64,000 bases of DNA, from contig BDSL01000014.1 of the NCBI GenBank assembly GCA_003116995.1, forward strand, positions 1,116,001 through 1,180,000. The letters are read 5' to 3'. Source of the stretch: Yamagishiella unicocca (lineage: Eukaryota > Chlorophyta > Chlorophyceae > Chlamydomonadales > Volvocaceae). Under the pieces are notes generated by a model. That model saw only the letters and a list, made by a program, of their open reading frames with translations. It did not search any database and had not been told where the DNA came from. Both the position numbers and the translations under genes were made by a program. Positions within the stretch are counted from its first letter, which is position 1, and every line of letters begins with the position of its first letter. Positions 38,500 through 48,715 of this stretch are shown one piece after another.

Positions 38500-40139
38500 G
38501 CATATTTAAAACACACACACGCACCAACCTCGGAGGCAGCCCTCCTCCCACCATCATCACCCCGCCCCTTCCCCCTCCCTGCCCCCCCCCCCCGCCCGCT
38601 ACCCCTTCCCTCCGCCCCCACCAGGTCCTTCAGGCCGACGGCGGCACCCGCTGCGCAGCCATCAACGCCGCCGTGTTGGCGCTGTCTGCTGCCGGGGTGC
38701 CCCTGCGCGACCTGGTGGCCTCCTGCGCCGCCGGCCACCTGGACGGTACACCCCTGCTGGACCTCAACTACTCGGAGGACGCGGGCGGGGGTCCCGACCT
38801 GGCGGTGGCGCTGGCACCCCGGCTGGGACAGCTGGTGCTGGTGCAGATGGACAACAGGCTGCCGGTGGACACGTTCCAGGTGGGGGGAGGGGCGGGGGGG
38901 GGCGGGACGGCAGAGAGGCGAGCGGGGGGGCCGGGACGGCAGAAAGGCGGGTGGGGGGTTTTGAGGAAGACCCGTGGACGCGATAGAAAACCGTTTAGGA
39001 CAGAGGTTTTGAGATGCATGCTGGAGAACTGGGGTGAGGGTACAAAAGACGAAGGTTGGGTGCGGGGTCGGGCCGGAGGCGGGTGGGGGGAGGGGGGACG
39101 GTAGAGACGCGTGTTTCCAGCCCGGGCACGTTTCCTCGATCGTACATACATGGAGTATCGCGGAGCAGACTTCTCCGGCATACGCGCACGCACTGACAGG
39201 ATCCGCCCGGTTCCCCAATAGCACTATACACCCGGCGGAAATGAGTTCGAGGGTTGCGCACGGGGGAAGGGCACATGTCGTACCGGCCATGAGTATCGGC
39301 CATGTCGTACTGGGCGTCTCTCTCCGCACCCGGGTCTGCTGCCGCTGACCGCGCGGCGCAGCTGCCCGGCGCGACACCATTGGACCCCACGCATTGCACC
39401 CCACGCATTGCACCCCACGCATTGCACCCCACCCATTGCACCCCACCCATTGCACCCCACCCATTGCACCCCATACATTGCACCCCACCCATTGCACCCC
39501 ACCCATTGCACCCCACCCATTGCACCCCACCCATTGCACCCCACGCATTGCACCCCACGCATTGCACCCCACCCATTGCACCCCACCCATTGCACCCCAC
39601 CCATTGCACCCCACCCATTGCACCCCATACATTGCACCCCACCCATTGCACCCCACCCATTGCACCCCACCCATTGCACCCCACCCATTGCACCCCACCC
39701 ATTGCACCCCACCCATTGCACCCCACCCATTGCACCCCACGCATTGCACCCCATACATTGCACCCCACCCATTGCACCCCACCCATTGCACCCCACCCAT
39801 TGCACCCCATACATTGCACCCCACCCATTGCACCCCATACATTGCACCCCACCCATTGCACCCCACCCATTGCACCCCACCCATTGCACCCCACCCATTG
39901 CACCCCATACATTGCACCCCACCCATTGCACCCCACCCATTGCACCCCACCCATTGCACCCCACCCATTGCACCCCACCCATTGCACCCCCTCCGCCCCC
40001 CTCCGCCCCCCTCCGCCAGGCCGTCCTGGACCTGGCCAGCGAGGGCTGTCGTACCATCAGCGGCGTCATGCGCACCGCCCTGCTGGACCACACCAAGCGC
40101 CTGGCGGTGGCGCGGGGGCTGGCCAGCTCGACGGGGTGA
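35932..40139 (+). CDS. RRP41: Exosome complex subunit RRP41
   Basis: Five exons, 35932-36063, 37256-37361, 38076-38203, 38625-38879 and 40020-40139, join in phase to 246 residues, the usual RRP41 length. The product starts MEYVSPEGLRLDGRRPRELR, the hallmark N-terminus of RRP41/EXOSC4. It continues with the RNase PH fold (MGNTKVLAAVFGP, then REDGAVVVCEYSMAAFSTGE), TELSMVIRNTLEQTILT, DGGTRCAAINAAVLAL and LLDLNYSED. RRP41 is one of six RNase PH-like ring subunits of the RNA exosome, which performs 3'-5' RNA decay and processing in nucleus and cytoplasm. Plant RRP41 is reported to keep phosphorolytic activity. The DLNYSED...D region keeps acidic residues here, so activity is possible, but this is inference. 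Intron 1 holds a (CCA)n array, intron 2 a 12-mer array and intron 4 a 14-mer satellite. Confidence 0.96.
36513..36970. repeat. (CCA)n / (CAC)n triplet array, about 450 bp
   Basis: An almost pure CCA repeat with four visible one-base phase slips (near 36638, 36696, 36730 and 36929). It lies in intron 1 of RRP41. The coding strand contains only C and A here. The long poly-Pro, poly-His and poly-Thr frames across it are artefacts of the repeat. Confidence 0.98.
37052..37081. repeat. (GT)n microsatellite
   Basis: About 15 GT dinucleotides downstream of the CCA array in intron 1 of RRP41. Confidence 0.9.
37733..37803. repeat. 12-bp tandem array, about 6 copies
   Basis: The unit is CACACAACCACC. 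It lies in intron 2 of RRP41. Confidence 0.95.
37968..38014 (-). repeat. Intron-associated repeat, reverse copy
   Basis: Contains GTCTGTTCTAAACGGG, then GCATCCACGGGTCTTCCTCG. It is the reverse complement of the copies at 54593-54660 and 62709-62788. It lies about 60 nt before the 3' end of RRP41 intron 2, with a second related motif (GTAACCGGGTCTTCTCG) at 38041. Confidence 0.85.
38424..38524. repeat. CA-rich microsatellite with a duplicated 23-bp block
   Basis: CA dinucleotides with two copies of GCACAGCATATTTAAAACAC, in intron 3 of RRP41. Confidence 0.85.
38961..39040 (+). repeat. Intron-associated repeat, forward copy
   Basis: Contains TTGAGGAAGACCCGTGGACG, AAAACCGTTTAGGACAG and GAGATGCATGCTGGAGAACT. 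It lies 81 nt after the 5' splice site of RRP41 intron 4. Confidence 0.85.
39383..39989. repeat. 14-bp satellite, about 43 copies
   Basis: The unit is CATTGCACCCCACC, with CCACGC and CCATAC variants scattered through the array. It fills most of RRP41 intron 4 up to 30 bp before the acceptor. Open frames of several hundred codons across it on both strands (TPHCTP-like and GCNGWGAM-like peptides) are artefacts. Confidence 0.98.
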
Positions 40140-40159
40140 CGCGGCGCCGCCGACCCGCC

Positions 40160-40285
40160 GGGTCGTAATGGGCCGCAGTGCGGGCTGTGTGTCCTGGTTT
40201 AGGATCATAATGGGCCGCAGTGCGGGCTGCGTGCCCTGGTCTAGGATCATAATGGGCCGCAGTGCGGGCTGTGTGTCCTGGTTCA
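40160..40285. repeat. 42-bp tandem repeat, about 3 copies
   Basis: The unit contains AATGGGCCGCAGTGCGGGCT then GTGTGTCCTGG. It begins about 20 bp past the RRP41 stop codon, so it should lie in the 3' UTR. Confidence 0.93.
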
Positions 40286-41180
40286 ACAAGCCAGCTTGTC
40301 CACGCGCGTCCTGGTGTCAGAGACAGCGAGCCGCAGGGCAGGGACGCAGCAACTCACCCAGCGGAGGCGCGGGTGGTGGCCTTGTTCGACGTTGCGTGGT
40401 GCCGCCCAGCGTATGGCGGGCTCCCACGGGGCGCGACCCGCCAGCATGTACCCGGCGATGTGTCGGGGTGCGGGGGGCACGAGGCAGGGACTCCGGAGGG
40501 TTGGTGAGAAGACGCGGTTACACGACTCCGGGGCTGGAGGGTTACAATGAAAGAACCGGTAACTCGACTGGGGAAATGTAGTGGGTGCATAGCCTTCGGA
40601 CACTGGGGCTCCCGTGGGTACGACGTAGGCCCGCGGCCCCCGGTGGGGAGGGGTTGTGACCTCGCGGATCTTGTGGATCTCGTGGATCTAGAGAGCGGTG
40701 CTAGGGACGTAGGGGGGTAAGGACGGGCTCCTGGCGCTTGTCGTGTCAGGGGGGCCGGCTGCGGCTCGGCGCTCCGCTGTGGCTGTGATGCTTCGCCTTG
40801 CTAGGTCGGGTCGGGCTAGATCAGGTCGGATCAGGTCGGACCAGGTTGGATCAGGTTAGGTTGCTGTCGTGGTGGCGGCAGCGGGGTGCGGAATGCGTCG
40901 TGTGTTGCCCTGGGCGCCGGGGGGCGGGGTCGGGGTGTGTATTGCACTGCACTAGCGCAGTGCAGCCTGCAGCGGACCACCCGCGCACCCACCCTCCTGG
41001 CGGTGGTGTGTTGAAACCTGACGTGGCTTGCGCCGCTCTTGGCTTGGGGCTGCGGTCGGAAGGCGCGAGGGGGGGTCGATACATGGCGGCACGGGTCAAC
41101 TGACTAGGCGGCGTCGCCGTGGCCCTTCCTCTCCCTTTCTCTCCCCCTCTCTCTCTCCGCTCACCTTGACCTGTCAGGAT
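40286..41180. other. No supported gene; two reverse GTAACCGG motifs
   Basis: Downstream of RRP41. Reverse copies of the intron-associated motif lie at 40505-40527 and 40547-40566. A short tandem of GATCAGGTCG-like decamers lies at about 40806-40862. Nothing coding is supported. Confidence 0.5.
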
Positions 41181-41674
41181 TAGGGGTGGAAACTTACGGC
41201 GTAATAGGCCTTCGGGACCGAAAATTACGTAGAGCGTACAGCCTAAAGCGTTGAAAAGCGTTAAGTTACGGTTGGCCCTACCTCGGGGTCGACCGTAATA
41301 AGTACGGTCACGTACTCCGTGACGTTTTTAAGGGACCCACAACTCCTTTTCGCGTATTTTCACGAGATTTATCTTTTCCATCATTTTCTGCTCCTAGTTG
41401 CGAGTCGTATGCAAGAATGGCATACCAGCGACCCAGTAAGCCCGCCATCACCACGAAAAACATAAACGCGGTGTTGAAAAACAGCTCTACCCTGCTAGAA
41501 ACAACACGCTTTACGGTTTTACACTTACGGTGCCCATTTTTCTACGGTCCCTTGAGTACGGGACCGTAATTCGACCCCGAGGTAGGGCCAACCGTAATTT
41601 TACGCTTTTCAACGCTTTACGCTCTACGTAATTTTCGTCCCAAAGGTCTATTACGCCGTAAGTTTCCACCCCTA
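41181..41674. mobile_element. MITE-like foldback element with long inverted ends
   Basis: The outer ends are TAGGGGTGGAAACTTACGGC on the left and its complement ending TTTCCACCCCTA on the right. The arms continue for roughly 130 bp as imperfect inverted repeats (ACGTAGAGCGTA / TACGCTCTACGT; GGCCCTACCTCGGGGTCGA / TCGACCCCGAGGTAGGGCC). The central 230 bp has no coding frame. The first bases resemble hAT-type ends (Ac-like TAGGGRTG), but no 8-bp target duplication is visible; TA may be the duplicated site. Autonomous partner not in the window. Confidence 0.88.
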
Positions 41675-42452
41675 CTTAAAAGTGACCTGAAGTGACATAC
41701 AGCTGTTACGGTAGCACGCCAACATGCATTCGCTTTGGCGTTGTGGACTGAAGCATGACCTCGCGTCTGAGATTGGTGGTGCGAGTAGGCTGGCATGCCG
41801 GTGACAGCGTTGCTGGGTGCCACTGATGCAACCAACCAACCCACGGACGGGGCCTGACATATCCTGACATATCCTGACGGCGGGTTGCAAGTCCAAAAGC
41901 TTACAGACCGCTAGCGGCACTATGCCGCTCCTTCTTTCGTAGCTGCGGCAAGCGGAGCCCGCACTATCGGAGCTAAGACTAACCCGGTACAGCAAGCGCT
42001 GCGCCAATGGGCGGGCGACTCATGCCTTCAAAAGTGTGCCTTGTCCAGAAGGGCAGGCCTAAGGAACGGAAACCCCCTCAGCTACTACGCTACTCAAGGA
42101 GCGCTCGCAGCTCGTGCCGGGGCCAGAATCCTTGTCGGTGCTCGACAAGCACCCGCGTATGTATGTTATGCACAGGGCACATCAGTGGGGGCGGATCGCT
42201 AGTAGCGAGTTCACGCAGTCCCGCCTAGTAGGTTCATTCCTTGCAGCATAGTTGCAGCGCATAGACTATAAACGGCGCACGCACCCATACAAGTGGTCAC
42301 TGCCCCGGCTTGTAATATGAACTCTGGCACTGGCACGGAAAAGCATCATCAATGCATAATATCTTCACCTCCGTTCGATCATCACAACCATCACATCTTC
42401 CTCATTCTCAAAGTACCACAATCATGCCAGCAGCCTCGGCCAAGCGGCCTAA

Positions 42453-44255
42453 CTAACCAATCAACGGTATCGCGCAGTAGATGCTGTCTTCGTGACCCCT
42501 TTCCGCCAGCTCGTAGTTGCGCTGCACCACCGACCAATCCACCAGGCCCACCCAGTTGGACAGGTAGGCGGCGCGCACATTGCGGTACTTTAGGTAGTAG
42601 GCGTGCTCCCAGACGTCCACGCCGAAGATGGGGATGCCGCGACTTGCCGCCGCCACGTGCTTCCTCATGAGGGGGTTGTCCTGGTTGGGGGTGGTGACGA
42701 TGGCCAGCGACTCGTCCGCCTGGTACACCAGCCACGCCCAGCCGGATCCAAACACCGACCCGCCCGCGGCGCGAAGGGCATCCAGCATGCCGAGGGGGCT
42801 GCCCCACTTGGCGCTGATCTTGGCCGCCAGCGTAGCGCTCAGGGCGGCGGGGCTGGAGGTGTTGAAGGTGGTCATGATCCTGGGGGCGGGTTGGGTGGGG
42901 AGGGGGGGAAACCGGGTTGGGCTGGCCGCTGGATCCGGGGCGATAAGTGTACGGGCGGCTGTGTGTGTGTCTCGTACGTGGCATGGCGGGAGATGGGAGC
43001 TGGGGCCCCCAAACGCGAGATCAGAGGACACTAACGCGGGCCTTGGTTGCGTCCATCGGAGCACGTCAGGTGCCGGCGCACCCCCCACACGGCGCCAGTG
43101 CTGCGGGGCCACCCTCAGGGTTACTGGTGGAACTGGTGGAGCTGGTGGTGCTGGTGGCGGCGGCGGCGCCGCAAGGCACGACGGTGAAGAACAAAGGCCG
43201 CCAAACCCAGGCCACTGTAATGCACTGAAGCTGTAGTCGGGCAGGTCATGTGGCACTGCCTGGCCTCCCAAATCCGCCTCTCACAACCTTGAACCTCGCC
43301 CACACCAGCCCCTTACCGAAAACCGAAACCAACGGCGGATGTCTCGCCGACGGCATATTGCTCACCTCCAGAAGATGGCATGGTTGTACATGCTTCCGGC
43401 GTTGTTGCGGAGCGCAAAAGAGTCGTTTGCCGCAATGCCATACTTGGCGTCAAAGGCCGGCACACCAATCTACACCCAAGGGCAGCGAGACACATCCGTG
43501 TTAGTGCTGCCAGGTATACAAGGCATCTTCCCGCTTAGGTATCCAAAATTTGCACAGCTATAGCGGGGCCGCCTTCGCGTCTCTCGCCCGCGCCCTCCAT
43601 GCGTACCTTCATGACAAGTTCCGCCAGAGGGACCTCGAGCAGGGCGGGGTAGCGAGCTATAATTGCGTTGACATTGTTCACAGCGCCCTGCGTGCAATAA
43701 AGTAACACGTAAAGTGTTATTGATGGCATGGAAGAGGTGGAGTAGGGGCCCAGCAGCCAAGTCATATGCCCGTGGCGGACGCCTCATCGCCCGACATACC
43801 AACACCACACGCGCCGCGCACGCGCCCACCGCCGCCACCAAGCCTCCTGACAATGCTCCTAAACATGTTTTTAACTGATTTCTACCGAAGGATCCTAATG
43901 GCAGATCATATGGCCTGTCGTCAGTTGGAAAGAATGCTCACCCCGGCGTGGCGCGTGTAGTGCAGAAACATAGTCTCGTTGTCAATAGCTGGTAGGTAGC
44001 CGTCGTAGGGAAGAGGAAGAGGAGGGCTTGCGTAGGTGCCATTGGGGTTGCCCGTTGGGCAGCCCCGCTTCCTACCAGGAAGAGTGGTGACGCAAAGGAT
44101 AAATGCCCAATACAACCATCGCAATACATAAAGCGCTTGCAACAGCGTACATTTGGACGGAACGAAACTTACATGGCAAGCGCGACAGCGCACAGCTGCA
44201 GGGCGATGACGCCAACCAAAGCCCCGAAGGGGGCCCTCTTTATCGAAGTCACCAT
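42453..44255 (-). CDS. Secreted manganese-type superoxide dismutase
   Basis: Five exons, 44255-44173, 44071-43942, 43687-43607, 43469-43366 and 42879-42453, join in phase to 274 residues. Exon 1 encodes a classic signal peptide (KRAPFGALVGVIALQLCAVA), so the enzyme should enter the secretory pathway; volvocine algae are known to have several Mn-SODs. The Fe/Mn-SOD fold follows with all four metal ligands: His in MFLHYTRH, His in MYNHAIFW, and Asp and His in DVWEHAYYL. NQDNP supplies the Mn-type active-site Gln. The enzyme converts superoxide to oxygen and hydrogen peroxide. Oddity: by alignment from memory of the HHxKHHxxYVNNLN block, the gateway Tyr (Tyr34 in human numbering) is Ala here (HAGGAVNNVN), across an exon junction. 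Fe use is less likely. A TGTAA candidate lies at 41905-41901 on the minus strand. Confidence 0.9.
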
Positions 44256-47200
44256 ATTTAGTACGCAACCCTGATGTATGGAGAGGCAATTGTATAGGTT
44301 CAGTCCATCTCTTGGAGGCTAAATAGGGTCTGAGGCTTGTTCCGAAACCATCTGTACGCTACACTGAAACTGGGCATCTCTTTATAGACTAGCTGAATTT
44401 CATAAATCTAGTATATCAAACATTGCCAGCTAATTGGGCGCCGACGCGAGCGCCCCGGGCTGCAGCACGCAGCGGCTGGCTGTTTAACTCGTATGATTAT
44501 GATCCGATTTCTTACAGGCCCTGTCCACCAGTCGTCCACTGCGAACATTTTAGTCTGCGTCTGCAGCAGTTGCAGGCTGGCTACTGTTGGGAATCGCCAG
44601 GGTTCAAGGCGATTTCTTACAGGCACGTCCAGAATGCGACGGCAGGCGACGGTTACTAGGGGGCCAGGTCGACTGCAAACGCGGAAGCGCAACTAGGAGG
44701 TCTCGATGGGCCAGACCACGACACAGATCGGGCGAGAAGACCCTCCCTCACCGGCCTGGAAAGGGCAAAAGCCAAAAACGCCAACACCAGGGAGAAGGCG
44801 ACAAGCACAATTCAGATCACGGGAAAAAGTAACTCGCCGAGCAGGGGAAGCGTGTCCAATGCGAATCACCAACGCCAATCCTGCAGCGAGTCCCAAGCCA
44901 AACACGGGAGCCGACAGAAAGCGGGTCCCGGGCCCAAAGAAACTCAGCCAGCGCGCACCCAAGTCATTCGACGGGCAGCCCTTTGTCACCCGGGCGTCCA
45001 GTCCTCTACTGACGCTGCTTCCCACAAATGTTTGCACATACTAGTGTGTCACATAAGGCATCGTTAAGCCTTGCGACATTAATTGTGACGACGCAACGAG
45101 GGAAGAAGCAGCAGACCTCAGCAAAGATGAGCTGAGCCGCGACCCACGTGGCTATCAGGAGATTTCAGGTCGCCCATTGCGATAGCTACTTGGATTATCA
45201 CAAAGCATCATGCTGTCATGGAAACTGGAGTCTGAAGGCAGGTAGTTGCGTTGCCGGCGAGCGTCTATCTGGGCTAGCACGGCGTAAAGCTCCCGGTGCG
45301 ACGGGCTGCGCCTCCAATGTGGACACAGAAGTCGAACACATGTAATGAGCGCTGCCAAATCAATTACGTAACAGCAGTTGCATGCGGGGATCGCAAACCG
45401 CCGCGAACGTCAGCAAGCAACGAAAGGATCACGTTAAGACTGCACGGACCCAGAGGACTGCGGACGTACAAACTCCTGGCTCACCGTGCTTTAGCACGAG
45501 AACACTGCCAAACGCATTTTGCGTGTGTTCGCCTTCGCGCAATCCTTTGGCAAGCGCACGGCTCTCAGCCCGCTCCACAACACGTGTATTGAACCGCATT
45601 CCCTGTAATGGTGTACGGATGACATGGCAACAACTTATTCACTTTGACGCTGGCTGGAAGGACAGCCGGGCGCACGCCTTCCCGTATATGCCCGTTTATA
45701 TGCCCGTTCGTTTGTACATTCCAACGGCTTTACATTCTATCGGGGATCTGCCAGCCCCTGCCAGCCAGGGTCATCCGAGCGCCTCGCACGTCGCAGTCGT
45801 TACGGCGCAGCACGGGTACGGGCACTCTTCTTGCTAAATCCGCCAGATTCCCTTTACTAAATCCGTGCCTACTACTATGTCGGACTTCGGACCACGCGCC
45901 GCGTCGGTCGCGGCCAACACCGCATTGCGCCCTGCGCTGGGTCGTTTCGCGTTGCTACGTACCAGGGCCTCGTGTTGCTTTCATCAGCGGCCGCTGTGTG
46001 CGTGCATCCGAGGCTGTGAGCGGCATTACGAAGCGCGAGGACTGCGGTGGGCGGTGGTAATGGCGGTTGTGGCGGTTGTAGCGGTTGCGGCACCCAGGGG
46101 CCTCCGCATGTGCACGCGGCGAGGGGTGCGCAAGGCGCGGCTAGCAGACCAGTGCCGCAATCTTGTGGACTGCGAGGTATCCCCGGGCAGCCTGCCTAGA
46201 TGGCTGCGGGGTGCACTCCAATTACCAAAGCAGTGTCAGGCGATGCGCCCGATGGCTCTACTTTCATGGTCTGGGCCCCACTGTAACACTTACTACTGCT
46301 AAAGCAATGGAACCCCGGGGCAGGTCACCTGGAAGGTCGCCGCCCAAACGACACGTCCAGGAGCCCCGGTGAACGAGGCTGCCTGCTGGCCGCCTGCCCG
46401 TCCGCCTGCCCGCCTGCCTTTCGCTTCATTACATGCCCCACTGCGGCGTCTTGCGTCCGTTCAGCTCCTTCCTGCCGTGTCTTTCAGTGTCAGGGCGATG
46501 TGGCCCCCAATGGCTCTACCTTCAAATCTGCAGCCCACCGTTACAGCTACTACTGCTGCTGCTATTGGCCGCCGCACCCCTCACCCGCACCTCTCACCCA
46601 CACCCCTCACCCGCACCCCTGTCTCCCCCTGCGATTTCCCACGTTTGCACCTGAGCAGCGCACTCCGGCCCCCCCACACACACCGGCTTCAGTTGAGGGA
46701 GGCGTCACGCATAGGGCCCCCGGGGGTTGCGGCGTCGGTGTTCGGGGGCTGGGGCCGCCGGCTGCCGCAAGCGGTGAGGCCTCGTGACGACCCGGCCCGA
46801 TGCGCCAAGTGACATGCAGCATCGCCGCAGCGCCGCCGCCCCCTAGGACCCTGCCGGACAGAGGAGCCGCTCGCCGCCGTCGGAACCGAACACACCCTGC
46901 GGCGCACGGCCGTGTCTGCAACGTGAGAGCATTAGCGGCTCATCACCCGCGGGACACCTGAGTGTGCCCGGCGGCGGCTGCAGGATCGTCTCAGGCACTT
47001 GGGACTGGCCTACCCTCTACCGCAGGCTGCTAGGGAAACGCCAGAAAGGGCAGACGGCGGACTTGATATCCTCTGATATCCTGCACACGCGGTCTGATAC
47101 CGGTATCCTGCACACGCGGTCTGATATCCTGCACATGCGGTCTGTCGGAAACTTATTACGCCGTGTTTGTGCTCATTCGGAAGTACTCCAAAAACAAACA

Positions 47201-48715
47201 GCATTGACGCGACTCATCGTGTGACATGTTCGTTGCGTGACCAAGTAACCCTGTGACATGTTTTTGCGTGACCTGTCGCTGAATCGTGGGTCGCTGGATC
47301 GCTGAGTCGTACATCAGTTGCGCTAGTTATCATCCTGTTCTATTATTGCTGTGTACAGTAGAGCAGTGTAGCTCATGTGAGTGACTTGGTAGGAGAGCAT
47401 CCATCACTCCTTCAGGGGTGAGACTCCAGGGATGCCATGTGTATCCGTACAGGTCGTCGGTGCATGTAGGCCGGCTGCTCATCCGAGTTGGCAACTTGTT
47501 GATCGCTTAGTAACTCGATGTTGTATGATGACTAGTCCACGCAATAGCTCTCTTCACAAGAGTGCAAGTGTGCAGAAGTGTGTGAGCCATTGGGTCTCGG
47601 CCGCGCTATTTGTGCCCAGTATTTGCCAAACATGCACAACTGGTGAGCCGTAGCTATCCTCACAAGCTCAAGAACAAGACCGGCGTCTCCCCATTACCGC
47701 GTGGTTACAGGCATCGCGCGGTGCGTTAGTGACTCCGCGTGCTCGCTTACTGTCGCGACCCATCTCGGGTCGGACAAGCCGTGTCGCAGGCGTGGCTCTT
47801 ACTTCATGCCCATGTTTCGTCGGCCACAAGGCAATAACGGCCGTTACCCTGCCAGATCTACAAACTCCGGACTCGTTGGCGCAGGTAGCCGCAGGGCGCG
47901 CCAGGCAGTTCCAAAGGGTTGCACGGCCTTGGCAACGGCAAGTTAAGCCTCCCACCAGCAGCCGAGGCGACGAGGGCGACGACACCCCGGGGTGCGTGTA
48001 GGGTGCGCGTGGGAAGCCTGAACAGCTGGCCAGATTACTAGATGCCTCTGCTGGCGACTGCTGGCACGCTATTGACGGGTGTTCAGGGGAAAGCCTCGCC
48101 TTCAGGACGTGGTAGCTCGGCGGAGGCGAAGGGGCTTAGGAATTAGGGCTGCAGATTGCGGACAACCTGTGTGGGGCATGCATGACGTGAGCTTGCAGAT
48201 GCTTGTGGTCGCAAGGCGTCCACCCGTCACGCAGACATGCGCCCAGGAATGACAACAGTTGTCGTATAATTGGCTGTCACGGCCCATTTGGGCGTTGTTT
48301 GGCGCGATGCGCCCGCATTCCTCACGACATGTCCGTCGAGCGAGCTTACGCACACTTGAAATCACGCATTTTCGCTGCCTCCGGGCAATGCGCGACAAAT
48401 GTTTGCGAACGTCGATCATGCTGCTTTCAGTTTTGTCAGCGCATCTCGACCTTGTGGGAGCTGCCGCGACCAGGCGGGACCTAGCTTGGCTCCCATGCAA
48501 AATCTGGGACCTTCGGCGACGCTTGATGAATAGATACCATTGGACAATAATGCTGTCGACCAAATGCTTTTGTCCGTCGCGAATTTGCAAGGCGAGTACG
48601 GCAAGTAACCATTAACTGTCGTTACACGACTGGACGGCAGGGACAGCCACAAAATTGTACGCGGAGTTGTTCATTAAGTGCGTCTCAAATAGAGGTGCTG
48701 TGTGTGGGCGGAGCC
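44256..48715. other. Gene-poor region upstream of two divergent genes
   Basis: Contains the upstream regions of the SOD (minus) and the RGG-tail protein (plus). A 14-bp motif GATTTCTTACAGGC occurs twice (44507 and 44609). Near 47075-47140 a block of GATATCCTGCACACGCGGTC-type repeats occurs about three times. A hydrophobic minus-strand frame at 44693-45037 has no supporting start or splice context and is not called. Nothing else coding is supported. Confidence 0.45.

Noticed and set aside
39383..39989. Very long open frames on both strands (over 600 codons of GCNGWGAM-like and about 400 codons of TPHCTP-like peptide)
   Set aside because: They arise because the 14-bp unit lacks stops in several frames; the true RRP41 exons flank the array and splice across it.
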